A stretch of 60,884 nucleotides of DNA, from positions 1-60,884 of the forward strand of contig JANYDE010000070.1 in NCBI GenBank assembly GCA_025359915.1. The letters are read 5' to 3'. The DNA is from Chamaesiphon sp. 336R_metabinner_41. Its GTDB lineage: Bacteria; Cyanobacteriota; Cyanobacteriia; Cyanobacteriales; Chamaesiphonaceae. The notes beneath the pieces were generated by a model. It saw only the letters and a list, made by a program, of their open reading frames with translations. It made no database searches and was not told the DNA's origin. A program made the translations under genes and the position numbers. This document shows positions 19,801 through 27,907 of this stretch, piece after piece; position 1 is the first letter of the stretch; every line of letters starts with the position of its first letter.

Positions 19801-20307
19801 GTCACCTTGATCGAAAACTTCGCAACTCAAACCAACTTACTGGCACTGAATGCTTCGATCGAAGCAACTCGTGCGGGACAATATGGTAAAGGATTTGCCG
19901 TGGTAGCCGATGAGGTGCGTTCTCTCGCTTATCAATCTGCGAATGCAACTACTGAAATCGAACGTTTAGTAGACGAAATTCGGATCGATACCAACGATGT
20001 AACAGAGGCAATGGAAATCGGCATCGCTCAAGTCGTACAGGGTACAAACTTGGTCAATGAAACCCGCCAAAGTCTGAGCGAAATCGTCGTCGCAACTAGT
20101 CAAATTAGCGAACTAGTTCAAGCAATCAGTCAATCTGCGGGTACTCAGAATAAACAGTCCCAAAAACTCACTGAAGTAATGACTGATGTGGCAGCAATTG
20201 CCAATCTTACTTCCGAAAGTGCAACTCAAATCTCTGAATCTTGCCAACAGTTGTTAACAACTTCTCAAGTTCTGGAAACTAGTGTTAGTCGCTTTAAAGT
20301 GGATTAA
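16831..20307 (+). CDS. Soluble methyl-accepting receptor with four GAF domains (PixJ-like)
   Basis: An 1158-residue chemoreceptor with no membrane segment. Order: short N-terminal helix region; GAF1 (about 95-265); GAF2 (about 275-420, no chromophore Cys); GAF3 (about 440-610, with Cys542-His543 in [10 protein letters not shown], the cyanobacteriochrome-type position); GAF4 (about 625-805, with Cys743-Tyr in PDCYIKSLE and a second Cys698 in SDRCLL); HAMP-like stretch (about 825-880); and the signalling domain, hairpin tip near residue 1000-1025 ([26 protein letters not shown]). Gene position matches PixJ, the phototaxis photoreceptor of Synechocystis. Bilin binding is plausible but unproven. 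Confidence 0.9.
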   Translation: MLKNLFSSAEERSDKATDGFDRNPLPEQQQMFNPDRGSITSTAAKQQLLSILQDAQIKLENSNSPAAEPLRQNLRKARELAGFLSAHIATAPASIDAEKIYQVATRIRQSGTPAAALNSAVSEIKLLLNADRVLVYELTGATTGKVVAEAIQSGFTPTLGAEIPQIGFGFEQLTDDRSHRAISLINSQVSPYQKQILEQYQVQATMAVPILINGYSANTDSFNLGRVWGLLVVQQCSQARQWTEAETACLSQLSLELTLALQPNQPLLQLSQRRDLLATIDLEAQELIQGILDRIRESLQADRAMVYAYNPDWSGQIIGESVGSNWAKAGNSLDRDYFVTGENYKPYYVVNDLQTKGLARAVMEKLEPFQMKAYIVVPIVSNNQLIGLLGVYQNSGPRNWQESDLNAMLEFAKNFSLPLQQTANRRQAQFQTKLMENRLERERGLAKLQERLRTARDAQNVFQIATLDGRKLLDSERAAVYKFNPDYSGRFVSESATPGWSDLVKIIPFIQDTFLQRTKGGRYKDGECLAVNDIYTHGHQTCHVQLLEQMEARAYIIAPIFGANRKLWGLIAVYQNSGARQWQVEEVETLRQIGLQVGIAMEQIDYIQQLQKKAEQEQTINRISERIRQSLAVDDIFKSVVQEIRQAAKADRSVVYQFNPDWSGQVVSESVGGGWVSLLVEQAKDEVLAGNRTQSDRCLLRKWSGKDITEEDTYLQNNKGGKYAKGEKSTAVNDIYTRKFPDCYIKSLEKYQAKAYILAPIFVGEKLWGLLGVYQNDAPRVWDESERAVIEQVALQIGVALQLAEYLERVRTQEQELSQIVDRERATRQELESEALRVLKAIGPSFRGDLTVRAPLSETEIGTIADGYNTTIQSLRELVRQVQTAATSVSSTSSANNVLVDNLSAQAKQELAQLDRALTQVSLMAASSQEVADFAQKVEQVVQSANRTVQNGDALMENTVEEILEIRSTVSTTAKKIKRLGETFQKISKVVTLIENFATQTNLLALNASIEATRAGQYGKGFAVVADEVRSLAYQSANATTEIERLVDEIRIDTNDVTEAMEIGIAQVVQGTNLVNETRQSLSEIVVATSQISELVQAISQSAGTQNKQSQKLTEVMTDVAAIANLTSESATQISESCQQLLTTSQVLETSVSRFKVD

Positions 20308-20379
20308 GAAGTTGGGATATGGGTTGATGTCAAGTGAGTCGATCCCAGTACCCTATCATCCTAAGCCTGCTTGTGTTGT

Positions 20380-20535
20380 TGCGTAGATTTTTACCCCACC
20401 CCAGCCCTCCCCTTATAAAGGGGAGGGATCCGGAAAAGCCCCCTGTCTTGTCGTTGTCTTGACGCATCGAACGGGAGGGAACCCTAGACATAAAAACGCC
20501 GCTTTACAAGGGGGTTGGGGGTAAAAATCTTCGCA
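20380..20535. mobile_element. MITE-like foldback element between receptor and CheA genes
   Basis: About 18-bp imperfect inverted ends: TGCGTAGATTTTTACCCC (20380-20397) and GGGGTAAAAATCTTCGCA (20518-20535). The interior holds a second hairpin, CCCTCCCC-TTATAAA-GGGGAGGG. It has no ORF. It sits in the only long gap of the signalling operon and could lower or end transcription before cheA. Confidence 0.7.
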
Positions 20536-20549
20536 GAAATCAATTTTTC

Positions 20550-20573
20550 TATCCCCTATCCCCTATCCCCTAA
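20550..20573. repeat. TATCCCC tandem repeat
   Basis: Three to four units of TATCCCC directly abut the ATG of the cheA-type gene, so the repeat occupies the ribosome-binding region. No Shine-Dalgarno sequence remains visible. Confidence 0.7.
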
Positions 20574-23500
20574 ATGACCCCCGACGATCTAGATTTTCAA
20601 GAGTCACTCGATCGATATTTTGAGATCGAAGCGGCGGAATTATTACAAACAATCGAAGAAACACTAGTCAGTCTAGTGGAAGAAAAAACGATCGAGCGTG
20701 TCCATACCCTGATGCGAGCAGCACATACCATCAAAGGTAGTGCGGCTAATTGTGGCTTCAAAACGATCGAGACAATCGCCCATCATCTGGAAGATGTTTT
20801 CCAGGCTCTCTACCCTGCCGAATTGGAAATCGACCCCGAACTGGGTTTATTGCTAATGGAAGGCTACGATTGCCTGTATGACCCCCTGAGTGCATTATTA
20901 GCCGGCGTTCCCTATGATGAAGCGGCTACTCTCGAACGGACAGCGACACTATTCGCCAGACTGCAAACTCATTTAGGCGATTTCTTCGGACGGGAAACTC
21001 CATTACCAACCGCCGCCGAATTAGGCTTTGATGTAATTGGGTCAATTTTTACAGATAGTATCCCCCACGATCTCGAAGATTTAGCCACAGCTATTGCTAG
21101 TCAAAATGTTGCTAAAATTCAAGAAAGTCTCCGTTCGCTGGCAGAATTTTTGTTGGAGCTGGGTGGATCTTATAGTCTCCCAGGGATTGCAGCAATTGCC
21201 AACACTACATTATCGGCTCTCGAACGTCATTCAGCTAGAGTGCTAGAACTCGCACCCATTGCTTTAGCTAATTTTCAACAAGCTCAAATTGCGATCGTTG
21301 GTGGCGATCGATCTGTTGGTGGTGAGGTATCATCAGAACTAGATGCCTGGACTGAATTTTCTGGAGATTTATCATCATCAAAATCTATTAATGAAGATAA
21401 TTCTGCTGATTGGTTATCATTAGCTGAATTTACTAGTATCGGAGATTCTCTCACCAAGTGTGAGCTTGGCTCAATCGCTACAGATACAGCACAATTAACT
21501 GATACGTCTGATTCAACAGCATGGTTGTCATTAGTTGATGCTGATGCTATTCCTCCTCAAGCAGAAGTAACCACTGCTAATGATCTAGATTCAACAGCAT
21601 GGTTGTCATTAGTTGATGCTGATGCTATTCCTCCTCAAGCAGAAGTAACCACTGCTAATGATTTAGATTCAGCAGACTGGTTGTCATTAGTTGATGCTGA
21701 TACTATTCCTCCTCAAGCAGAAGTAATCAATCTTGACCTCTCAACCTCCAACCCCAAAGAAACAGTCGATCTTGACTTTGATATTATTGAAGTTAGCTCC
21801 TTCTTGGATGCAGAAACAATTGATATTAAGATCGAATCGATATCAAATCAAACCGAATATTTGATTGAAGCGATAGAATCTCATTCCGGCTCAAACCTAG
21901 AAATAGTTGCTCAATCTGGAATCGATCGAATTTTTCAATCGATTTCACTGGGGAATCCAGAATTATTGTCGCCAGAAGAGCCGCCGCAATCAGCATCAAA
22001 AACATCTTCAACCGCCGATCGAGAAATCCAGCCAGATCCACTCGTTAGCGTTCGCGTTGCCACGATCCAACTCGAACGACTCAGCCACACCATCGGCGAA
22101 CTGCTGATCGATGACGATCGTCAATATTTGCACACCGAACGATTACATAAACTATCTCAATCTATCGTCGAACAATATCGTCGATGTGAACAAAAATTAC
22201 GCTTAGTTAGTGATTGGGCTGACAAAAATAATTTAGCAGGCGAACGCACAAAGTTCTCCTCACGCCGATTTGTTAATAATACCAAAGATAGAAGTAATAA
22301 ACTCAAAAAAGTTACCAATAATGAAACACCATCGCATTTCGATAGCCTCGAAATGGATGTATATAGTGACTTGAGTATTCTGATCCAAAACCTCACTGAG
22401 GATCTTGCCGAACTAGGGATTGGGGTTAGCAATTTGGCAGAGATGACTCAAAGATCGCGAATCACGTTGAGTAAGCGCAAACAATTACTCGCAGAGGCGC
22501 AATCAGAATTATTTGAAGCCAGAATGGTCGAGATTTCTAGCGTTCTCAATCGCTTCCCGCGCTTACTCCAACAGATGGTTGCTTCCCATCGCAAACCCGC
22601 ACAATTGCAACTGATTGGTAGTGAAATTTCAATCGATAAAATTATCGCCGAAAAACTCTACGATCCCTTATTGCACCTGATTAGAAATGCTTACGATCAC
22701 GGTGTCGAAACACCCGAACTTCGCGCTGCCCAAGGTAAATCAGAAACCGGACAACTAACGATTAAAGCTTATCACCAAGGAAATCGCACCAAAATCGAAG
22801 TTAGCGATGATGGACAGGGCTTAAATTGGGTTAAAATTCGGCAACGAGCGATCGATCTCAATCTTCTCACCATCAACCAGGCGGCTAGCGAAGCGGAGTT
22901 AGCCGAAATCATGTTTGCGCCAGGATTCTCCACCGCTGACAAAGTAAACGACCTTTCCGGTCGAGGCATCGGTTTAGATGTCGTCCGCGACCGTCTGAGT
23001 GCCTTACAGGGAACGATCGACGTTCGCTCCGTCCTCGGCAAAGGCACCACCTTTGTGATGCAATTCCCCCTCAATCTCACTACCACTCGACTATTGATTT
23101 GCGAATCCCAAGACTGCGTGTACGCCTTGCGTTCGGAAGCCATCAGTCAGGTATTATTACCATCCCCAGATCGGATTCAATCCCAATCTCTATTCGCAGA
23201 TCGCGGTACATCCAAATTCTTGCGCTGGGGTGACGGTGCGGCTCAGAAATTGATCCCAATTTATCCTGTCAATGGACTACTAGACTATCATTGTTCGATC
23301 GTTCCGAACGAAACAGTGGTGAATCTGTTTCCAACTAAAGCCAAGAACAGCTCCAATGCCCTACTTCTACTAGAAATCGACGACGAACAAATCTGTCTCG
23401 AAGTTAGCCGGATTCTCGTCGAACAAGAATTAGTTGTCAAATCTCTCGGTCAAACCTTTGGATTGCCTAACTATATTCAAGGTTATAGTGTTTTGGGCGA

Positions 23501-24095
23501 TGGTAGTCTGACGTTAGCGATCGATCCAGTTGAATTATTAGCACGAGTAAGAACTAATTCCTCAACCAATCAATTTAGCCTATCTAATTTACCAGCATTA
23601 CCACCCTCAGCTCAAGCCGCTTTAGCTCCAGGTATCGATGCTCCAATCCCCACCGAGATTGCCGACAAACTAAATGAATTAACTAACCGTAGCTCGGCGC
23701 AACCAGGTAAACAGTTGCAAGTTTTAGTAGTAGATGATTCGCTCGTCCAGCGTCAAAGTTTAGTTCGATCACTAACCAAGGCTGGATGTCAAGTCATTCA
23801 AGCCAGTCATGGACGAGAAGGAATCTTACGCCTCCAAGAACATCCTCGAATTCGATTAGTAGTTTGTGATATTGAAATGCCCCAAATGAATGGGTTTGAA
23901 TTCCTCAGTCATTGTCGTCAAGATCCGAAATTAGCTCAAATTCCGATCGTCATGTTAAGTACTCGCAGTGGACAAAAACATCGTCAGTTAGCCATGACCT
24001 TGGGGGCAAAAGATTATCTAACCAAGCCCCAATCTGAAAAAGATTTGTTAGATATTGTTGCTAAATTAGCACAACCGATCGAAGTTGGGGTGTAA
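20574..24095 (+). CDS. CheA-type hybrid histidine kinase with receiver domain (PixL-like)
   Basis: A 1173-residue kinase. HPt domain at residues 10-110, phospho-His51 in AAHTIKGSAAN. A low-complexity linker (about 250-470) carries three 26-residue tandem repeats of the type DSTAWLSLVDADAIPPQAEV. Then come the dimerisation helices, the CheA ATPase (N box LIRNAYDHG near 700, VSDDGQGL, SGRGIGLDVV), a CheW-like P5 domain, and a C-terminal receiver (VLVVDDS, acceptor Asp1099 in CDIEMPQMNG). This CheA-CheY fusion is the normal PixL/PilL form in cyanobacteria. It should be driven by the upstream GAF receptor. Confidence 0.93.
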   Translation: MTPDDLDFQESLDRYFEIEAAELLQTIEETLVSLVEEKTIERVHTLMRAAHTIKGSAANCGFKTIETIAHHLEDVFQALYPAELEIDPELGLLLMEGYDCLYDPLSALLAGVPYDEAATLERTATLFARLQTHLGDFFGRETPLPTAAELGFDVIGSIFTDSIPHDLEDLATAIASQNVAKIQESLRSLAEFLLELGGSYSLPGIAAIANTTLSALERHSARVLELAPIALANFQQAQIAIVGGDRSVGGEVSSELDAWTEFSGDLSSSKSINEDNSADWLSLAEFTSIGDSLTKCELGSIATDTAQLTDTSDSTAWLSLVDADAIPPQAEVTTANDLDSTAWLSLVDADAIPPQAEVTTANDLDSADWLSLVDADTIPPQAEVINLDLSTSNPKETVDLDFDIIEVSSFLDAETIDIKIESISNQTEYLIEAIESHSGSNLEIVAQSGIDRIFQSISLGNPELLSPEEPPQSASKTSSTADREIQPDPLVSVRVATIQLERLSHTIGELLIDDDRQYLHTERLHKLSQSIVEQYRRCEQKLRLVSDWADKNNLAGERTKFSSRRFVNNTKDRSNKLKKVTNNETPSHFDSLEMDVYSDLSILIQNLTEDLAELGIGVSNLAEMTQRSRITLSKRKQLLAEAQSELFEARMVEISSVLNRFPRLLQQMVASHRKPAQLQLIGSEISIDKIIAEKLYDPLLHLIRNAYDHGVETPELRAAQGKSETGQLTIKAYHQGNRTKIEVSDDGQGLNWVKIRQRAIDLNLLTINQAASEAELAEIMFAPGFSTADKVNDLSGRGIGLDVVRDRLSALQGTIDVRSVLGKGTTFVMQFPLNLTTTRLLICESQDCVYALRSEAISQVLLPSPDRIQSQSLFADRGTSKFLRWGDGAAQKLIPIYPVNGLLDYHCSIVPNETVVNLFPTKAKNSSNALLLLEIDDEQICLEVSRILVEQELVVKSLGQTFGLPNYIQGYSVLGDGSLTLAIDPVELLARVRTNSSTNQFSLSNLPALPPSAQAALAPGIDAPIPTEIADKLNELTNRSSAQPGKQLQVLVVDDSLVQRQSLVRSLTKAGCQVIQASHGREGILRLQEHPRIRLVVCDIEMPQMNGFEFLSHCRQDPKLAQIPIVMLSTRSGQKHRQLAMTLGAKDYLTKPQSEKDLLDIVAKLAQPIEVGV
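21510..21730 (+). repeat. 78-bp tandem repeat in the CheA linker
   Basis: Units start at 21510, 21588 and 21666 (exact 78-base period). Units 1 and 2 are almost identical and unit 3 is slightly diverged. Each encodes 26 residues with a WLSLVDAD core. A more distant single copy (ADWLSLAEF) lies just upstream near 21405. The near identity points to recent duplication. Confidence 0.9.
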
Positions 24096-24172
24096 GAGGA
24101 AATAGGGGATAAAGAACAACACGATCTTTACCTCCTCACTTATTACTTATTACTTATTACTTATTTTCTAAC

Positions 24173-24730
24173 ATGCTAACTACTCCACTACCAAAAAGAT
24201 TGTCCAGTATTGACGAAGATAGTGATACCATCCGCACGATCGTATTTTCACTTGCCGACATCGAGCAAACATCGATGTCTCAATACCTCTTTGCTCTACC
24301 TGTAGAAGCCGTCGAAAAAGCAATAATTTATCCCGCCGTTCGCGGAGCGTCTCTGAAAGAGAATCGAGCCGTGCTCAAAGATGGCATTGGGATAATTAAT
24401 ATTGGTTCACAAACTCTGACAATTGTAGATTTACGTCAGAAATTTGCCACCATCGATCCGCAACAAGATTCGTCGAAATTCCTGATCTTATTTCATACCC
24501 AATCTGGCGAACTCTGTGGAATGCCGATTAAGGATGCTCCAGCATTGCTCGATATTTCTCCCGCGACGATTCGATCGATCCCACTCGCTTATCGAGAAGT
24601 AAATCAGCTCAATTTTGTCTCTCAGATGGCAATTGTTCCCCAAGAAAATGGTCTAGAATCACTACAAATTCTCCTATTGGGATTAAATCAATCATCTGCA
24701 CAATCGAGAATTGCAAGTAATCTAAATTAG
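24173..24730 (+). CDS. Second CheW-like protein
   Basis: A 185-residue CheW-like domain: YLFALPVEAVEKAIIYPAV, GIINIGSQTLTIVDLRQKF, KFLILFHTQSGELCGMPI. It lies 77 bases after the cheA-type gene and is probably the last gene of the operon. Inside the domain, at 24334-24362, the DNA matches a dispersed cyanobacterial repeat that is also present in non-coding DNA at 42772-42797. The repeat encodes the AVRGASLKEN segment, apparently an in-frame insertion in the loop between two strands. The frame is kept, so the protein may still work. Confidence 0.85.
   Translation: MLTTPLPKRLSSIDEDSDTIRTIVFSLADIEQTSMSQYLFALPVEAVEKAIIYPAVRGASLKENRAVLKDGIGIINIGSQTLTIVDLRQKFATIDPQQDSSKFLILFHTQSGELCGMPIKDAPALLDISPATIRSIPLAYREVNQLNFVSQMAIVPQENGLESLQILLLGLNQSSAQSRIASNLN
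24334..24362. repeat. Dispersed GAGACGCTCCGCGAACGG-type repeat inside a CheW gene
   Basis: The reverse complement of this stretch shares TTCTCTT, then GAGACGCTCCGCGAACGGC with 42772-42797, differing only by a small indel between the two blocks. Here it is translated (AVRGASLKE); there it is intergenic. Confidence 0.75.
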
Positions 24731-24870
24731 TAGGGATAGCAATCTTATTTGAGTTATAATTACAAATAGACACTAAATAAAATTGCCGACTATAGTACGG
24801 ATTCTAGATATCCGACTGGTACGCCAGCCCTTGGTCTGAGCGTGTGCCGTCGCATGATTATTCGTCTACC

Positions 24871-24943
24871 GTACGATTAGCTTAGTTGGATAAAGCACCC
24901 GAAATTCATCGGTCTAGGCTGGGTTCGAGTCCCAGATCGTACT
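24871..24943 (+). pseudogene. tRNA-like sequence with defective anticodon arm
   Basis: The acceptor stem is perfect (GTACGAT / ATCGTAC), followed by TA, a D stem GCTT/AAGC with AGTTGGAT loop, and a perfect T arm CTGGG-TTCGAGT-CCCAG. The anticodon arm is defective: only four pairs (CCGA/TCGG) closing a six-base loop AATTCA, so no normal anticodon can be read. No CCA is encoded. Confidence 0.7.
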
Positions 24944-24945
24944 CC

Positions 24946-25019
24946 CAAAAGTTAGCTCATTTGGATAGAGCAGTCAACTTATCATTGACGTGTAACAGGT
25001 TCGAGTCCTGTACTTTAAA
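24946..25019 (+). tRNA. tRNA-like sequence, possible anticodon TAT (Ile), probably decayed
   Basis: Begins two bases after the previous one. D stem GCTC/GAGC, anticodon stem GTCAA/TTGAC with loop CTTATCA (anticodon TAT, but C at position 37 instead of a purine), and perfect T arm ACAGG-TTCGAGT-CCTGT. The acceptor stem has two mismatches at its outer end (CAAAAGT against ACTTTAA). Possibly a pseudogene. Confidence 0.5.
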
Positions 25020-25119
25020 CCCAGCCAAAGGTTCAAAATTTAGGCACTTCATTAAGGTTGAAGCGGCGCAAGCCACCAACAATATGGGGAGCAGTCCCTC
25101 GGTACGGGAGCGATCCCAA

Positions 25120-25136
25120 GATGGTTCGAGTCCATT
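25120..25136 (+). pseudogene. Isolated tRNA T-arm remnant
   Basis: GATGG-TTCGAGT-CCATT forms a five-pair T arm (one G-U) with the canonical loop. I could not fold convincing D, anticodon or acceptor arms from the upstream bases. Likely a third, more decayed member of the same tandem set. Confidence 0.45.
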
Positions 25137-25229
25137 ATTTTCTAAACTCTGGAAAGTTGGCGTTTGGCGATATCGCCGCAGATTTTGGACTAGTGCGACT
25201 TTTACAACTTTCTAATTTGAGTATCTGCC

Positions 25230-25257
25230 TTCAATGGCGATCTAGATCGCCATTGAA
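25230..25257. repeat. 28-bp perfect palindrome
   Basis: The two 14-base halves (left half TTCAATGGCGATCT) are exact inverted copies centred on TCTAGA. There is no loop, so it could be a dimeric protein-binding site. It lies 195 bases before the SPFH gene. Confidence 0.7.
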
Positions 25258-25451
25258 CGATATATTTGATAGTGATGGTAGCTCGATTTATCCCTGGATA
25301 GATCTATCACCATAACTAGCTTAATCCAATGGAAAGCAAAGCTGTTGTCCGTCACAAAAAATGTCAAAATGCCAGCAATTACGGAGTTGAATTAGCGCGT
25401 AATTCTCCATAACTCAGATTGGGTTGAAAAAAACATCACCCAACAAATTAT

Positions 25452-26981
25452 ATGCTCAAGACATTCTACATCAAGCCTAACGAACGGGGAATACTATACA
25501 ACCGAAGTGATTTCAAAGCAATCTTAGAGCCAGGTATCCATCGCTATTTCGGATGGAACTGGCGCATCACAACTTACGATCTCAATCAGCCAGAAGTTCA
25601 GATTGAATACCTAGAATTACTACTGCAAACCAATCGAGCGAAATTAGAACAGCATATAACGATCGTCAAAACTGAATTCGATCGAGTAGCACTGTTGCAA
25701 ATCGGTCAAAGTTGGGTAACAGTTGAGCCAAATCAATTACGCGCTTTCTGGAAAGGATTTGTCCCAGTTAAAGTCGATTATTTTAATTTATCCGAAAATA
25801 TCGAACTACCAACAGATTTAGTCGAACAAACACGAGGAATTGCCCTCAGTGGGGTAAAGAAATTTCAAGTTTCAGAATCTGATATTGGGTTGATGTATAT
25901 CCAATCTAATTTTGTGCGTCCCTTGGGTACGGGTGAATATGCATTTTGGACATCATCAAAAGATCTCCAATTTAAAACACTCAATCGCCTCAATCTCAAT
26001 CCAGTTTTTCCCGATCCAGATGTGTTGATCGATCGACATCCCGAATTTATCGCCCAATATTGCACCATTGCCGAAACATTAGCCCAACAGGTGGGTATCG
26101 TCCGTGAACGTCAACAACCGATCGCGATTTTACCACCCCACAGTCGCAAATTATTTTGGCAAGGAGTGGCAGTAGAAATAATTGATATTAGTACCGATCC
26201 GAAATTGTCCTCGAAATTAGTTGCCGAATTAGTATCGGGTTCATCCGCGATTAAGTATATGAGTAGTGAGTCCCTACACACTCTAGAAGTACCCGTTCAA
26301 CATTTGGGGTTCTTGTATATCGATCGCGTATTTCAGAGCCAGCTAGAGCCAGGAATTCATGCCTGGTGGACATTTAATCGATCGTTCGGATCGATGGCAA
26401 TCGATCTCCGACTCCAAACAATGGAAGTTGCTGGACAGGATATTCTCACCAAAGATAAAGTCCCCGTGCGGCTCAATCTTAGCGCGGGTTATCGGATTAG
26501 CGATCCATTACAGGCGATGAATAGTTTGGCAGATATTACCGGATTTCTCTACAAAGAACTCCAGTTCGCCCTGCGAGCAGCCGTGGGAGAGCGGACTTTG
26601 GATGGATTACTGGAAGATAAAGGTGCAATCGATCGAGATATTGCTGAGTATATCCGCACCAAGACTACCAATTATGGCTTAACCGTCGAATCCGTCGGCG
26701 TGAAAGACATTATTCTCCCTGGGGAAATCAAAACTATCCTCAGTAAAGTCGTCGAAGCCGAGAAATCAGCCCAAGCCAACGTCGTGCGCCGCCGCGAGGA
26801 AACAGCCGCCACACGGAGTATGCTCAATACAGCCAAAGTAATGGAGGAAAATCCGGTTGCCCTGCGATTGAAGGAACTGGAAATCCTCGAACGTATTGCC
26901 GAAAAGATCGATCGGATTCAAGTCAATGGTGGTTTGGACAATATTTTGACCGATTTGATTAATATCAAGAAACCATCTTAG
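25452..26981 (+). CDS. SPFH/band-7 (slipin-like) protein
   Basis: A 509-residue protein of the slipin branch. The clear SPFH part lies at about 290-470 (HLGFLYIDRVFQSQLEPGIHAWW, TKDKVPVRLNLSAGYRISDPLQAM, LQFALRAAVGERTLDGLLEDKGAID, YGLTVESVGVKDIILPGEIKTIL), followed by a short helical tail. The N-terminal half contains two further, weaker copies of the entry motif (ERGILYNRSDFKAILEPGIHRYF; DIGLMYIQSNFVRPLGTGEYAFW), so the protein looks like three repeated units. SPFH proteins scaffold membrane microdomains. No membrane anchor is obvious. Confidence 0.87.
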   Translation: MLKTFYIKPNERGILYNRSDFKAILEPGIHRYFGWNWRITTYDLNQPEVQIEYLELLLQTNRAKLEQHITIVKTEFDRVALLQIGQSWVTVEPNQLRAFWKGFVPVKVDYFNLSENIELPTDLVEQTRGIALSGVKKFQVSESDIGLMYIQSNFVRPLGTGEYAFWTSSKDLQFKTLNRLNLNPVFPDPDVLIDRHPEFIAQYCTIAETLAQQVGIVRERQQPIAILPPHSRKLFWQGVAVEIIDISTDPKLSSKLVAELVSGSSAIKYMSSESLHTLEVPVQHLGFLYIDRVFQSQLEPGIHAWWTFNRSFGSMAIDLRLQTMEVAGQDILTKDKVPVRLNLSAGYRISDPLQAMNSLADITGFLYKELQFALRAAVGERTLDGLLEDKGAIDRDIAEYIRTKTTNYGLTVESVGVKDIILPGEIKTILSKVVEAEKSAQANVVRRREETAATRSMLNTAKVMEENPVALRLKELEILERIAEKIDRIQVNGGLDNILTDLINIKKPS

Positions 26982-26987
26982 AAAAAA

Positions 26988-27058
26988 GCGGGAAATGGGA
27001 CTCGAACCCACGACGTTCACCTTGGGAAGGTGACATTCTACCACTGAATTATTCCCGC
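26988..27058 (-). tRNA. tRNA-Gly (anticodon CCC)
   Basis: On the minus strand it folds completely: acceptor GCGGGAA/TTCCCGC, D stem ATTC/GAAT with AGTGGTA loop, anticodon stem TCACC/GGTGA with loop TTCCCAA, T arm GTGGG-TTCGAGT-CCCAT. Position 34-36 is CCC. The discriminator base is T, usual for bacterial tRNA-Gly, followed by a T-run (TTTTTT) that may end transcription. CCA is not encoded. Confidence 0.93.
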
Positions 27059-27165
27059 ACCTACCCAAAACATTAGCATATGACTCGATCGATTGTCTAC
27101 AGATATTGTAACTAAATCCAAAGTCGTTACAGATCGCTATTTTGCAGCGTTTTTTGGGGATTGAG

Positions 27166-27417
27166 TCAATCTCCATGTGACGGACAAGGTGGCGCGGAAA
27201 TAGATTTATCCAACCAGCCGACAGCCTGGGAAAATCTGGCTAAGGCTTCGTCAGGGCAATCTTTAAGTGAAAATACCAGCGCGGCAGCAGCTTGTTCGCG
27301 AGCGCGAGCGGGACGATTGGATTTGAGTCGATGCCAATCGTTTGGCGCAATTCGTAGCCGCTCGGCGAGAGCTTGAGCCAATTCTAGGGTTGTCAGATCG
27401 TCTGTGGTGGAAGACAT
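27166..27417 (-). CDS. Small conserved cyanobacterial protein (DUF6439-like)
   Basis: An 83-residue soluble protein with the pattern LELAQALAERLRIAPNDWHRLKSN, EQAAAALVFSL and QAVGWLDKSISAPPCPSH. I recognise this as a small family found across cyanobacteria, probably DUF6439, without known function. It is predicted all-helical apart from the ends. It sits between tRNA-Gly and the coiled-coil gene and faces away from the latter. Confidence 0.75.
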   Translation of the reverse strand: MSSTTDDLTTLELAQALAERLRIAPNDWHRLKSNRPARAREQAAAALVFSLKDCPDEALARFSQAVGWLDKSISAPPCPSHGD

Positions 27418-27479
27418 GGGAGTTATGACCTAAATTTAGGCATATTAATAATAATGCTATTCAAATTGTATCTTCGACT

Positions 27480-27833
27480 ATGACTCAGAATGCAACCCCA
27501 GTTGATGAGATGATGGAATTCGATCGCGAAATCGCGGAATTAGAACAGGCAATCTCCGCTCTCAAACATCGCCAAGCAGATACGCAGCTAGCAGCGAGAG
27601 AGCAAGTTGTGTTGGTTCGTCAGCGCAATGAATTGAAGCAAAAGAACAGCAATCGTGCGGAAGTTAAGCAAGAACTCGAACTGATTCGATCGAGACTAGA
27701 TGAATTAGATGTGATTCTAGAATCCCGCCTCTTGAATGAATGGAAATTAATGTGGGAACCCTTTTGGCAAGCCGTGCGGTTTGGCGGATTAGGCATCGCC
27801 ATCGGCTGGTTTATTGCTTCCTGGGGACGTTAA
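27480..27833 (+). CDS. Coiled-coil protein with C-terminal membrane segment
   Basis: A 117-residue protein. Residues about 12-85 are Glu/Lys/Leu/Arg-rich with heptad character (EIAELEQAISALKHRQ, RSRLDELDVILES). The last 20 residues (VRFGGLGIAIGWFIASWGR) can form one membrane helix. Topology suggests a tail-anchored protein. Family not recognised. It precedes ffh by 74 bases on the same strand. Confidence 0.75.
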   Translation: MTQNATPVDEMMEFDREIAELEQAISALKHRQADTQLAAREQVVLVRQRNELKQKNSNRAEVKQELELIRSRLDELDVILESRLLNEWKLMWEPFWQAVRFGGLGIAIGWFIASWGR

Positions 27834-27907
27834 ACTTGCCTGAGCATCTATTACACTAATAGGTAGATCCAAATAGATCGATCGACGATAACTGTTAATT
27901 TCTCCTT

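Larger units (their letters stand above)
24731..25451. other. 721-base non-coding region with tRNA relics and a palindrome
   Basis: No credible gene. It contains two tRNA-like sequences (24871-24943, 24946-25019), a stray T-arm (25120-25136) and a 28-bp perfect palindrome (25230-25257). The open frames across it are rich in tRNA-derived residues and are not called. Confidence 0.65.

Noticed and set aside
25058-25315. Open frame across the tRNA relics
   Set aside because: It runs through tRNA-derived sequence and the palindrome; the protein has no family features.
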